In this document: positions 7,686 to 17,028 of the stretch, one piece after another
Layout: each line of letters begins with the position of its first letter
Position numbering within the stretch: the first letter of the stretch is position 1
Source: an uncultured Lachnospiraceae bacterium
GTDB lineage: Bacteria; Bacillota; Clostridia; Lachnospirales; Lachnospiraceae
Assembly: GCA_910580195.1 (NCBI GenBank)
Contig: CAJTWA010000022.1
Location: forward strand, 1 to 64,000
Reading direction: 5' to 3'
Length of the DNA stretch: 64,000 bases
Notes under the pieces: generated by a model
The model's input: only the letters and a program-made list of their open reading frames with translations
Told to the model about the DNA's origin: nothing
Databases searched by the model: none
Made by a program: the position numbers and the translations under genes

Positions 7686-9356
7686 ATGGGTGAATACATT
7701 TCATACATATCTTATATGGCTGCTGTGTACCTGCGCCTGTCAAAGGAAGATGAAGACCTGCGGGAGAACAAGGATAAGAAAGCAAGCAACAGCATCGCCA
7801 ATCAAAAGGCATTGATCTTAAAAGCAATAGAATCTATGCCAAATGTTACCCTTTATGACATTTATATTGATGATGGATTTACAGGGCTTAATTTTGAACG
7901 CCCAAGTTTTCAGCGTATGTGCCAAGATATTTACGACGGTAAGGTGAATATGGTCATTGTTAAGGACTTGTCAAGGTTAGGGCGTGATTACATTGATTCT
8001 GGACGCTATGTAAAAAAATTTTTTCCGTCCTATCATGTCCGGTTTGTGTCTGTACTGGACCAATTTGACAGCCTGACAGCTACGCAAGGCGATGTAAATC
8101 TGCTGATTCCAGTCAAAAATTTTGTAAATGATAATTATAGCCGGGATATATCCAGCAAAGTGAGAAGCCATCAGGAGATTATGCGTGAAAGCGGGCTGTA
8201 TATCGGCGCCCATGTTGCATACGGCTATAAAAAACTGGAAACAGACAGGAATAAAATTATACCAGATGAATATGCGGCTGGTATTGTACGCAAGATTTTC
8301 GGCTGGAAGCTGAAAGGCATGAGTTCAGCGGCAATCGCTGAAAAACTGGGTGAACTTGGTGTAGCGGCGCCTTCCGAGTACAAAAGACAGCTTGGGGGAA
8401 ATTATAAATGCGGTTTTCAGAAAAATGCAAAGGCAAAATGGTCGGCGGTATCTATTAACCGCATATTAAAGAACAAGATTTATATAGGTGTGCTGGAACA
8501 GGGAAAACGTGAAAAAGTCAATTATAAGCTGAATAAGGTTATAGAAAAGCCGGAAACAGAGTGGGCGGTAAAAGAAAATACCCATGAAGCGATTATCCGT
8601 AAGGCGGATTTTGAAAATGTGGCAAAGCTCTTAAATCTTGACACCCGTAAATCTCCGCATGAAGAAACTTTGTTCATGCTGTCCGGTCTGATGTTCTGCG
8701 GGGAATGTGGCAGGAGTATGGTCAGGCGCTGTAACCGATATAAAGCAAAACAGAACATATACTATATATGTGCCACTTATAATAAAGGAAAAGGGTGCAG
8801 CCGCCACAGCATAAACCAGTCAGTGGTAGAAGATATACTGCTGGATGCAATCAAAAGGCATATTGGGCACGTTGCCAAACTGGATGAGCTTTTGGCTTTA
8901 ATGAAAAAGAATGAAGCCTGTTATGATGATGTAGTGGCGAATGACCGGGAAATCCTTGCTAAGCATCAAGAACTGGAACAGTGTAAGAAGGTGGAACTGG
9001 CTTTGCACAGAGATCTGGCGGCAGGGATTATTTCCATAGATGAATATGAGCAGTTTAAAAAAAATTTTGCGCATAAGTCCGCAGAGATAGAGGAAACAAT
9101 CAGAAAATTGCAGGCGGAGAAAGAAACAGTTTTTAAAGAAGGACTGTTTGCGAATGAATGGATTGATACGTTTAGGAAAAAAGGAAATATCACATCGTTA
9201 GATAGAAGCACCGTTCTGTCATTAGCGGAGAAAATTACTGTTTATGAAGAAAATAGGATTGAGATCACCTTTAAGTATCAGGATGAATACGAAACCTTAT
9301 GTAAAATTACCGGAGCGCTTCCGGCATCTATGAAGGGGGTGGGCATCAATGGCTAG
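7686..9356 (+). CDS. Large serine recombinase A of Element 1
   Basis: A 556-residue large serine recombinase. The resolvase domain (about residues 12-160) has the catalytic serine at S19 in Y-L-R-L-S-K-E-D and the arginine motif D-L-S-R-L-G-R. A recombinase domain follows (about 170-290), then a zinc ribbon (C-G-E-C-G near residue 340 and later cysteines), a coiled-coil stretch (about 400-490) and a short C-terminal tail. AGGAGG lies before the ATG; an internal ATG at 7716 is possible. It overlaps recombinase B by 8 bases, so the three genes form an operon. It aligns best with the first recombinase of Element 2. Confidence 0.95.
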   Translation: MGEYISYISYMAAVYLRLSKEDEDLRENKDKKASNSIANQKALILKAIESMPNVTLYDIYIDDGFTGLNFERPSFQRMCQDIYDGKVNMVIVKDLSRLGRDYIDSGRYVKKFFPSYHVRFVSVLDQFDSLTATQGDVNLLIPVKNFVNDNYSRDISSKVRSHQEIMRESGLYIGAHVAYGYKKLETDRNKIIPDEYAAGIVRKIFGWKLKGMSSAAIAEKLGELGVAAPSEYKRQLGGNYKCGFQKNAKAKWSAVSINRILKNKIYIGVLEQGKREKVNYKLNKVIEKPETEWAVKENTHEAIIRKADFENVAKLLNLDTRKSPHEETLFMLSGLMFCGECGRSMVRRCNRYKAKQNIYYICATYNKGKGCSRHSINQSVVEDILLDAIKRHIGHVAKLDELLALMKKNEACYDDVVANDREILAKHQELEQCKKVELALHRDLAAGIISIDEYEQFKKNFAHKSAEIEETIRKLQAEKETVFKEGLFANEWIDTFRKKGNITSLDRSTVLSLAEKITVYEENRIEITFKYQDEYETLCKITGALPASMKGVGING

Positions 9357-11031
9357 GACAGCGGACAGATATAGAAAGAACTATGTTAAAACAAAGAAAA
9401 CAGACAAAGTATATCAGGCTGGAAATTATTTAAGGCTATCGGTGGACAGTGACTATACAGGGAGCGATTCCTTAGAAAATCAAAGAAAGCTGGCACAGGA
9501 ATATGTAAGCAGATGTCCTGGCCTGAATATCGTAAGAGAATATGTTGATGATGGGAAAACAGGGACAGATTTTTCACGTCCGGCATTTAGCCGGATGATA
9601 GCAGATATGAAAGCGGGAATCATTGACTGTGTGATTGTCAAGGACTTATCCCGGTTTGGAAGGGAGTACATAGAAGCCGGGAATTATATTGAGAAGGTAT
9701 TTCCGTTCTTAGGTGTACGATTTATATCCATTGTTGACAGGTATGATAGCGCTGATGCAAATTGCAGCAGGGAGCTTTTGCTTATTTCTCTTAAAAACCT
9801 TATGCATGAGATGTATGCAAAGGATATTTCCAAGAAAGTAGGAAGCACCTTTCGGATGAAGCAGGAAAAGGGGATATTTTATCGTACATCTACCATTCCA
9901 TACGGATACCAAATGGACGAAAGCAGTACAAATTATAGGATTTGCGAACAGACAGCGCCGATTGTACGGGAGATATTCCGGCAGTACAGCCAGGGGGTTT
10001 CCAGCTATACAATATGTAAATGGCTGTATGAAAACCATGTCCAGACACCGAAGCAATATGCCCAGACAGGTAATGTGTACAGGAATCCGGAGGACGGGCT
10101 GAAATCATGGCATTTTTCCACGATTAAAAGGATTCTGGAAAATCCCGTCTATATTGGCAATGTGATAAGGCATAAATCAGAGCAGAGCTTTTTCGCAGGA
10201 AAAAAGGTAAGTGAAGTACCAGAACACAAGCAGATTATCATTGAAAACAACCATGAAGCAATTATTGGCAGGCAGATGTTTGAAAATGTCCAGAAGATAC
10301 TGGAACAGGCAAAAGGGAAGAAACCGGAATTAACCTGCAAGCGGCAGTTTGTTGTTTCCGGCAGGAATGTGTTTCAGGGAAAGCTGTTCTGCGGTTCATG
10401 CAAGGCAAGTATGGTTAGGGTAGGCGCTTACCGATCTGTAAAAGGTGTAAAAGAGCAGTACAAGATTTTTAAATGCAGTACCCATAGAAACAACTGTGCT
10501 CTGTGTGATACAAGAGCTATTGCAGAGGATTTGCTATGTGATATTCTATACAGCACGATTCAGAAACAGATAAGTTTCATAAAAGGAATAAAGAAACAGG
10601 CAGAAAAAGACATCCGGTATTTCTTTGAGGAAAATTTGAAGCAGGAAGAATGGAAAAAGCAAAAAATTATCAGCAAAAGGAATCTCTTAGAGCAGGAATA
10701 TATGCAGATGTATTCAGATTACGCTGAAGGGAACATTTCACAAACAGCATTTCTGCAATATAAAAGTACATATCAGGAGAAAATAGAAACTTACAGGCAA
10801 CAGGAAAATGTATGTGCCAAGGAGGAAAAAAGAATCAAGAAATGCCAAGCGGCTTTGCAAAAGTTATTGTCGGACTGGCTTCGCTTTCAGAACACAAGAA
10901 AATTAACTGAAACGATGGTGGAAATCTGTGTCGGCAGGATAGGGCTTTTTACAGATAACCGGGTAGAAATAAAATTAAAATATCAGGATTGCTTTGCGGT
11001 TCTTGATAGTTGGATGCAAAAGGAGATGTGA
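9349..11031 (+). CDS. Large serine recombinase B of Element 1
   Basis: A 560-residue large serine recombinase. Catalytic serine S31 lies in Y-L-R-L-S-V-D-S, and the arginine motif is D-L-S-R-F-G-R-E-Y. Recombinase domain, zinc ribbon (C-G-S-C-K, then a C-x-T-H-R-N-N-C pattern) and a long coiled coil rich in K, E and Q follow. A basic N-terminal extension of about 25 residues precedes the resolvase fold. It overlaps recombinase A by 8 bases and ends 5 bases before recombinase C. Its Y-A-K-D-I-S-K-K-V segment is closest to the second recombinase of Element 2. Confidence 0.95.
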   Translation: MARTADRYRKNYVKTKKTDKVYQAGNYLRLSVDSDYTGSDSLENQRKLAQEYVSRCPGLNIVREYVDDGKTGTDFSRPAFSRMIADMKAGIIDCVIVKDLSRFGREYIEAGNYIEKVFPFLGVRFISIVDRYDSADANCSRELLLISLKNLMHEMYAKDISKKVGSTFRMKQEKGIFYRTSTIPYGYQMDESSTNYRICEQTAPIVREIFRQYSQGVSSYTICKWLYENHVQTPKQYAQTGNVYRNPEDGLKSWHFSTIKRILENPVYIGNVIRHKSEQSFFAGKKVSEVPEHKQIIIENNHEAIIGRQMFENVQKILEQAKGKKPELTCKRQFVVSGRNVFQGKLFCGSCKASMVRVGAYRSVKGVKEQYKIFKCSTHRNNCALCDTRAIAEDLLCDILYSTIQKQISFIKGIKKQAEKDIRYFFEENLKQEEWKKQKIISKRNLLEQEYMQMYSDYAEGNISQTAFLQYKSTYQEKIETYRQQENVCAKEEKRIKKCQAALQKLLSDWLRFQNTRKLTETMVEICVGRIGLFTDNRVEIKLKYQDCFAVLDSWMQKEM

Positions 11032-11035
11032 TTTT

Positions 11036-12652
11036 ATGATTCTGGCACTGTATTTAAGGCTGTCAAAGGAAGATGGCGATATGGCTGATGAAAGCAATAG
11101 TATCACAAATCAAAGGCTTATTCTGCGCAAGTTTGTGGAGCAAAGACCGGAATTTGCGGGCTTTGAGATAAAGGAATACATAGATGACGGATTCAGCGGC
11201 AAAAATTTTGAAAGACCGGGGGTTCAGGAACTATTGGAAGATGTAAAATCCGGTAAAGTGTCCCTTATCATTGTGAAGGACTTCTCACGCTTTGGAAGAA
11301 ACCATATTGAAGTTGGTAATTACATTGAAAAGATATTTCCATTATTGGACGTTCGCTTCATCGCGGTAGGGAACAGCTTTGACAGCAAAGACTATAAAGG
11401 AACGGCGCCAGATATGGATGTTGCGTTTGAGAATCTGATGTATGATTATTTTAGCGAAGAAAACTCTGTTAAAATCAAAAATGACCTGATGGGAAGGCGT
11501 AAGAGAGGAAAATACCTTGCCACATTTGCGGCATTTGGTTATAAAAAATCGCCCACTGACCATAACCATATCGTAATAGATGAGGAAGCGGCGGCTATTG
11601 TACGCATGATTTTTGAGAAGTATGCAGAATGTGGAATTAAGGCGGAGGTGGCAAGGTATTTAAACCAGAAAGATATTCCTACGCCACAAATCTATGCAGT
11701 AAAAAGCGGCAGCACCTACCAATGGAAATATCAGGGCGGAAAAAAGGTGTGGAATGGCTCTATCATAGGAAGAATTTTAAAAAATGAGATATATGTGGGA
11801 AATACCGTTTTTCACAAAAAGGAAACGATTGAGGTCGGTTCAAGAAGAACGAAATGCCTGCCGAAAGATGAATGGGAAGTCTGCGAAGGCACACATGAAC
11901 CAATCATACCAAAGAAATTATTTGAATATGTGAACAGCATGGATGCCCGGACAAGCAGCATAAAAAAACTGGCAGACCGGGAAAACTTGGATCAGACGGT
12001 ATATTGTGAGGGAGAAAAGAGAAAAAGGGGAAATGCGGATTCGCCTGTTAAGGGATTGGTAAAGTGTGGCGGATGCAGGCACAATATGCAGCGCCGAAGC
12101 AGATTAAATGCTTCTTATTATTGCAGATATTACTATGAAACGAAGCAGGAGGGATGCTGCCCAGAGAATGTCAAGGAAACAGAGCTTATAGCAGTTGTTT
12201 TGTCAGCAATCAGGAATCAGGCAATGCTGTCAGGGGAAATGGGAAGGTTACAGGATTTATATAACAATCAGTTACGGGAGCGTGCCAAGGCGGAGCAGGA
12301 GCAAAAGAACCAGATTCAGGAGCAGATTCAAAAACTTACAGATAGCAATTTTTCACTGTATGAAAGCTATGCAAAAGGCGGGATTGACGCTGGCTGGTTT
12401 TTACAGAAAAAAGAAAATAACAATAAGCAGATAGAAATATATAAAGCAGAACTTGGGGCTTGCCATTCAAAAGAAACAGCAGTACCGGATGAAAAGCCTG
12501 ATTTGTTAAACATGCTGGAAGGAAAAGAAAATCTTACAGGCCTTACAAAAGAGGTTGTCAGGCAGCTTGTAGATGCGGTTTATGTATATGGCGGCAACCG
12601 GGTTGAGGTTGTTTTTAAGTTTCAGGACAAACTAAAGATGATACACCATTAG
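11036..12652 (+). CDS. Large serine recombinase C of Element 1
   Basis: A 538-residue large serine recombinase starting at the ATG at 11036, preferred over an upstream in-frame ATG (10994) because AAAGGAG lies about 9 bases before it. Catalytic serine S10 lies in Y-L-R-L-S-K-E-D; the arginine motif is D-F-S-R-F-G-R-N-H. A recombinase domain, zinc ribbon (C-G-G-C-R and later cysteines) and coiled coil follow. The usual Y-x-R-D-I-S segment is changed to F-S-E-E-N-S. It ends 115 bp from the right end of the element. Confidence 0.95.
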   Translation: MILALYLRLSKEDGDMADESNSITNQRLILRKFVEQRPEFAGFEIKEYIDDGFSGKNFERPGVQELLEDVKSGKVSLIIVKDFSRFGRNHIEVGNYIEKIFPLLDVRFIAVGNSFDSKDYKGTAPDMDVAFENLMYDYFSEENSVKIKNDLMGRRKRGKYLATFAAFGYKKSPTDHNHIVIDEEAAAIVRMIFEKYAECGIKAEVARYLNQKDIPTPQIYAVKSGSTYQWKYQGGKKVWNGSIIGRILKNEIYVGNTVFHKKETIEVGSRRTKCLPKDEWEVCEGTHEPIIPKKLFEYVNSMDARTSSIKKLADRENLDQTVYCEGEKRKRGNADSPVKGLVKCGGCRHNMQRRSRLNASYYCRYYYETKQEGCCPENVKETELIAVVLSAIRNQAMLSGEMGRLQDLYNNQLRERAKAEQEQKNQIQEQIQKLTDSNFSLYESYAKGGIDAGWFLQKKENNNKQIEIYKAELGACHSKETAVPDEKPDLLNMLEGKENLTGLTKEVVRQLVDAVYVYGGNRVEVVFKFQDKLKMIHH

Positions 12653-12744
12653 GGCGGTTGATGCACGATTTAAGCTACACTGGTCCAGATGATATGAATT
12701 ATAAGGAATTAGCAGGCCAGACAAGATATTTTTTACAAAGTCCG

Positions 12745-12785
12745 TATCACTAACTTAACACAAGGGGGGCTAAAAGCCATGGAGG
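12745..12785. other. attR of Element 1 (element / spmA middle segment)
   Basis: The element right end carries CTTAACACAA then a run of six G's and CT; GGGCT at 12767-12771 matches the left junction. The predicted central GG is 12767-12768. The spmA frame restarts at GGG 12767 and runs G-L-K-A-M-E-E-L. The inner arm CTTAACACAA also occurs at the right end of Element 2. Confidence 0.75.
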
Positions 12786-12892
12786 AACTGGGGGAATTAA
12801 ACGGCCGCAGCAAAATAGCCAGCAAGGATATGTGCACCTTCTTAATCCTGAATGTTTCCTCTTTCCAGTTAATCCCAGTTAACATGATTGCT
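12767..12892 (+). CDS. spmA: Spore maturation protein A, middle segment (2 of 3)
   Basis: This 126-bp island between the two elements encodes 42 residues that fit the missing centre of SpmA: G-L-K-A-M-E-E-L at its start, C-T-F-L-I-L-N-V-S-S-F in the middle and L-I-P-V-N-M-I-A at its end. The frame is open and has no damage. It joins the 5' segment at codon 111 and continues in the 3' segment with the Tyr codon at 26165. If Element 2 stays in place the frame ends at a TGA two codons past the junction. It has no start codon context of its own and makes sense only after excision. Confidence 0.92.
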
Positions 12893-12920
12893 TATGGTTG
12901 ATTAATAATAGGACTAAATT
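12880..12920. other. attL of Element 2 (spmA middle segment / element)
   Basis: spmA reads A-Y (GCT TAT) up to the predicted central dinucleotide TA at 12893-12894, then the element arm TGGTTGATTA followed by ATAATAGGACTAAA. That arm is an imperfect inverted copy of the right-end arm (about 16 of 24 positions, with GGTTG and GACTAAA identical). TA is preferred over a possible GT two bases further because TA centres the dyad CAACCG-TA-TGGTTG and restores Tyr-Arg. Confidence 0.7.
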
Positions 12921-13034
12921 AAAACCATTTCCTTTCCCATAGTTACAGCAGCCTTTTTAGGCAATTTTTTTATAAAGCAAATTTCCAACCTACAGCATTA
13001 AAAATACGGTAGTATAAAAATTGTATTAAAAAAG

Positions 13035-13078
13035 AAACCCGCAGAACCCAATCTTTAAAACTTTGGATTCTGCGGGAT
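13035..13078 (-). terminator. Terminator of the Big2 surface protein gene
   Basis: Read on the minus strand, ATCCCGCAGAATCC pairs with the complementary G-GTTCTGCGGGT arm and is followed by a T-rich run. It lies 65 bases after the stop of the 13143-16955 gene. The rest of 12901-13142 holds no gene. Confidence 0.75.
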
Positions 13079-13142
13079 TCTTCTTACATTGTGCTGGATA
13101 AATTAAAATTCCGTATTTCCTGCGATGCTTGTACTTCCATTT

Positions 13143-16100
13143 TTAATTGGTATATGTTATGATAATACTTCCTTGTAAATCTTTGTCTTTTTCAGCAGTA
13201 ACTGAAATGGTTGTAGCAGCATCTATTGTATTTGGTGCAGGAAGTGTAATTGTTACTATGCCAGAGGAATCGGTGGTACCGCTCTGTGTCCCCATATAGC
13301 TATGGTATCCAGTAAGGCTATATGATATGTTTGCACCAGAAATTGGATTGCCATAATTATCACTTAGCTTCACATGGATTTGGGCTTCTTCATAGTTCCA
13401 GAAATTAGCTTCTTTTCCCTCTAAAATTTCAAGTTTTTCCCCGTTCGGCTCCCAATTCATCTGATACCTAAGCCCTGTATTTTCAGCAGTGCTCTCCGAA
13501 ATGCTGTCACCAATATTTGTATGGGTCACTTCGTTCCCATCTTCATCATAGAACGTAAACTTAACGCTGCTTGAATCTCTTGGCAGCCTAATTTTCCCTG
13601 TCAGATATGTCATGCCAGTCTGGGTGGAAGATATGATTGCTGCATTATCCTTCTGGCTGCAGCTTCCTGCCCCTTCCCTGCTATAACCTATTGAAATCCC
13701 TGAAACACTGATAAACTCATTTGGTTCTGACGGACGTTCCACTGCCGCCGGGTCTGTATAGCTGAACTTATGGGACTGCGCAACCGGAAGAAAGCCAACT
13801 TTCCATGTCTTACCCACTACGCTGCTGCTATTTGTAGGAACTGAAAGCACTTCATACGCAAAATTTGTTGTACGTGAAGGCTCGTCCGTTTTTACTGCTG
13901 AATCCACATAAGTAAGCCCCATGTCTACCCAATAAATATTTGCCTTTTTAATCTCTTCTTTTGTAGTGCTTCCAATGGACAGCTTAACATCATAGTCCCC
14001 ACAAACTGCCGTGATTCCTTCCACGTATCCTGCATTTACCCCACGCAGCTTCAAAACAGCCTGCCCGGTTGCGTCTGTTGTCCCGTCTGTAATTTCACTT
14101 ACAGTTACATAGTTTGTTGCTGTATCATTCCCTGCACCGGCCAACGATTGCCCCTGCGAGGTAATATCAGTAAGCCCATAGCCATTATTATACTGGAATG
14201 TAATAATCCCATTCCCTGCTACCGGATTCCCATCTTTATCTATCACCTGTGCGGTGATTGTCACCGACTGCCCTTCCAATGCATAATAATCTGATACGAT
14301 TTCGGAAGGAACATTATTTGGGACAGGGACCCATTGAATGGAACTGTACAAGGTTCCTCCATTTTGCGAATTGAGATCTTCTTCTTTAAGCCCTTTTACG
14401 GCAATGACTGCCTTTAAGGTTGTCAATCCCGTTTCCGTGGAATCCACAATCGCTTTGTTGCCTTCCTGACGGAACTTCCCTACCTGATGCGTCACATCAT
14501 CTTTGCCAACATAAACTGCTTTTACTGCCCTCCGCACAGGTGCAAGGGTATTCTTATTTGCATAAATACCACCTGTACTTTCATTCACAGAAGGATATAC
14601 AAAATATTCTTTTATCCCATCATTATTTGGATTGGTTGCTTCAATAATTGCATTCCCAACCTGTGGGAACAGGGGAACTTTATACTTATAGGTATAATTA
14701 TCTGGTATCATGCCGCTTGGTATATATTGATCCAGATTAGACAGGTCATTTCCCACTGTAAACTCTGGGTTTACTACTTCCCATTCAACGGTATTTTCCA
14801 GTTCTATGGCTTCTGCTTTCTCATATCCTTCACTTGTCCATGCCCCTGTTATCTCTCTTATCACATAACCTTCACTGCCTTCTTCTACCTGCCCTTGTGA
14901 TACCAAAGATATTACCAGATAACCTCTCTCATCTGTCTGTTTCCCAAATGAGAACCCTGCGGTACCTCCATTATTCGTTGCAGTAAGCTCTTGGTGCTCT
15001 ATCAATTTTCCCGTTTCAGCGCTGTAAAGGTTCATATAAATAGCAGTATATTTTGACAATGCTATCTTATCAAACTTCACAGACAGGCTATTCAGCCCCG
15101 CTGGAACTTCCTCTACCGCCGTAGTCGTCGTTTCGTTTGTATCATCGTTATAAATGGAATAATTTCCGGATGCCCCGCTGGCATCTTCATTCGGAAATGA
15201 AACATGCCATTCCCCGCTATTCGCTGTTTCTCTGGTTGCAGGCAGCAATAAACAAGGCTGTGCATCCAATTCCACACTGTGGTCTACGCTTGGGGAAGAA
15301 ACCTGCTGGCTGGTAACATACTCTACTTTTTTACTTCCATTTGTTGAAACCGTTTCATAAACTCCGGAATCTGCAAAAGACGCATTTTTTGAGGGGTAGA
15401 TATCGGAAACCACCTCTATCTTTTCCAAACGTACCGTTGCAAACCTGACGCTAAGTTCTGCCTTCTCATTTGACGCGGAATCCTTTGCAGTGACAATGAA
15501 GCTCTGCCATTTCCCGCAGACTGCATTCCAATCATTATCCGTTACCCCGATATAAAAGTTCGCATAGCCATCGCCATCTGTTTCCTGATTGGGCTGGCGG
15601 ACTTCAAGGCAATCCTCTGCATTGCCAAATACGGGTTTCAATTGAAGATTAATGTTCGCCTTTCCAACTGGCTGTTTATTCCGCACTAAGCGCACTCGCA
15701 GCGACATATCGTCGCCAAACAGAGCCGTATTATCATATACATGCCCCACATTGTCTTTATAAGGGTTCGTCACTTCCATATAAATCCCATCTGCAATATC
15801 AGCATTGCCTACTACCTCCACCGTACATATGCCAAACCGGTCGCTCCCTGCTACCTTCGCTTTAATAGTAGTAGTGCCTGCTGATACCCCTGTAACCTTG
15901 CCGTTTGCATCAACCCTTGCAATTGCCATATTGTCACTGCTCCAGTTCACCAGCTTCTCGGAAGCTTCTACTGGCAATATCTCTGCTGCCAGGTTTGTTG
16001 TGCCGGTAATCGGCAGCTTCACAATGTCTGGAACTATCCTGACAGATTCCACAGGCACTTCCACAACTTTTACATTTAATGTTGTACTGACATTTCCAGC

Positions 16101-16955
16101 CGCCATCACAGTGATTACTGCGGTGCCTTCTGAAATCCCAAGAATAGCGCCGCGTTCATTTACCTGAGCGACACCCGTATTGCTGGAATGGTAAGAAAGC
16201 GTTTTGTTTGTTGCATTTGCCGGAATAATCTGGGTTGTAATTGGGCTGAAATGGCCAACATAGACCGTATTTCCGCCTTCCACAGAAGCGTTCAGGCCCT
16301 GTACCTTAATTTCCACATTTACATTATTGTTGCCGCTATTTTCAGATGATGCCTTTGTAACCTTCACCAAGCAGCTTGCTTTTTTATTTCCCACACTTGC
16401 CGTCACCTTTGCAGTCCCGGCTTTGATGCCTTTTACTACTCCCTTGGAAGATACCGTTGCAACCTTCCGGTTGGAAGTACTCCATTTTATTTTTCTCTTG
16501 GGTGATACCTTTGCTGTCAGGTTCAGCTTTTTCCCGGCTTTGAGGGATGCCGACTTTTTATTTAAGGAAAGTGAAACATACTTTACTTTCACTTTCATGT
16601 AAGCGGACTTCTTTTTGTTCTTCTTGTCTGTCACCTTAATCTTTGCTATGCCTGACTTTTTTGCTGTAATTACGCCTTTACTGCTGACAGTTGCGACACT
16701 TCGTTTGCTGGTAGTGAAGTTAACCTTATTCTTAGCGCCTTTTGGTGACACACTGACCTTCAGCGTCTTTGAATCTCCGCTAAACATAGGCACTGTCTTT
16801 TTCGTGACATTTTTGGAGCCTATTTTCAATGAGATTTTTTTTACCTGTTTTGATGCTGCCTGCAGCAGTTCTGGATTGGCTGCCATATTTGTAAATAAAA
16901 ATACCAATGCCAATAAAAAAGCTGCAAAACGTTTCCATGCCTTTGAACCTTTCAT
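13143..16955 (-). CDS. Large secreted protein with Big2 (Ig-like) domains
   Basis: A 1270-residue protein with an N-terminal signal peptide (basic start, hydrophobic core around residues 10-25, A-A-S near 34). At least four Big2-type repeats follow in the first 380 residues, each marked by patterns such as R-S-V-A-T-V-S-S-K-G-V-I and G-x-A-K-I-K-V. The remainder looks like further beta-sandwich modules, including Big1-like stretches with G-N-P-V-A-G-N-G and G-N-P-I-S-G-A-N. No LPXTG anchor or C-terminal membrane segment was seen. It is probably secreted or held on the surface; the ligand is unknown. It is the last of three similarly oriented surface-protein genes in Element 2. Confidence 0.85.
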   Translation of the reverse strand: MKGSKAWKRFAAFLLALVFLFTNMAANPELLQAASKQVKKISLKIGSKNVTKKTVPMFSGDSKTLKVSVSPKGAKNKVNFTTSKRSVATVSSKGVITAKKSGIAKIKVTDKKNKKKSAYMKVKVKYVSLSLNKKSASLKAGKKLNLTAKVSPKRKIKWSTSNRKVATVSSKGVVKGIKAGTAKVTASVGNKKASCLVKVTKASSENSGNNNVNVEIKVQGLNASVEGGNTVYVGHFSPITTQIIPANATNKTLSYHSSNTGVAQVNERGAILGISEGTAVITVMAAGNVSTTLNVKVVEVPVESVRIVPDIVKLPITGTTNLAAEILPVEASEKLVNWSSDNMAIARVDANGKVTGVSAGTTTIKAKVAGSDRFGICTVEVVGNADIADGIYMEVTNPYKDNVGHVYDNTALFGDDMSLRVRLVRNKQPVGKANINLQLKPVFGNAEDCLEVRQPNQETDGDGYANFYIGVTDNDWNAVCGKWQSFIVTAKDSASNEKAELSVRFATVRLEKIEVVSDIYPSKNASFADSGVYETVSTNGSKKVEYVTSQQVSSPSVDHSVELDAQPCLLLPATRETANSGEWHVSFPNEDASGASGNYSIYNDDTNETTTTAVEEVPAGLNSLSVKFDKIALSKYTAIYMNLYSAETGKLIEHQELTATNNGGTAGFSFGKQTDERGYLVISLVSQGQVEEGSEGYVIREITGAWTSEGYEKAEAIELENTVEWEVVNPEFTVGNDLSNLDQYIPSGMIPDNYTYKYKVPLFPQVGNAIIEATNPNNDGIKEYFVYPSVNESTGGIYANKNTLAPVRRAVKAVYVGKDDVTHQVGKFRQEGNKAIVDSTETGLTTLKAVIAVKGLKEEDLNSQNGGTLYSSIQWVPVPNNVPSEIVSDYYALEGQSVTITAQVIDKDGNPVAGNGIITFQYNNGYGLTDITSQGQSLAGAGNDTATNYVTVSEITDGTTDATGQAVLKLRGVNAGYVEGITAVCGDYDVKLSIGSTTKEEIKKANIYWVDMGLTYVDSAVKTDEPSRTTNFAYEVLSVPTNSSSVVGKTWKVGFLPVAQSHKFSYTDPAAVERPSEPNEFISVSGISIGYSREGAGSCSQKDNAAIISSTQTGMTYLTGKIRLPRDSSSVKFTFYDEDGNEVTHTNIGDSISESTAENTGLRYQMNWEPNGEKLEILEGKEANFWNYEEAQIHVKLSDNYGNPISGANISYSLTGYHSYMGTQSGTTDSSGIVTITLPAPNTIDAATTISVTAEKDKDLQGSIIITYTN

Positions 16956-17028
16956 TTAATTATTCTCCTTTCCCCTTATGTATGCCTTGCACAATTGCGT
17001 AGCTTCAAAAATTTATCCCTATCAATTG

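Larger units (their letters stand above)
3152..12766. mobile_element. Element 1: 9.6-kb serine-recombinase element interrupting spmA
   Basis: Limits are set by the spmA frame breaking at 3151 and resuming at 12767 with the next conserved codons. From left to right it holds a gene-poor left end, a MarR regulator with an ABC-2 exporter, a truncated ABC ATPase, a dispersed repeat, a DUF6870-like gene, a structured RNA-like stretch and three consecutive large serine recombinases reading toward the right end. No relaxase, type IV secretion, phage structural or replication genes were seen, so it is not evidently self-transmissible. Precise excision would rejoin codons 110 and 111 of spmA in frame. 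Confidence 0.9.

Noticed and set aside
12893..12899. GT as central dinucleotide for Element 2
   Set aside because: GT is shared by both junctions but does not centre the dyad, and would give A-Y-G-S instead of the expected A-Y-R-S; TA does both. Kept only as an alternative.
14420..16959. Several plus-strand frames opposite the Big2 protein
   Set aside because: Low-complexity shadows of the repetitive minus-strand gene.
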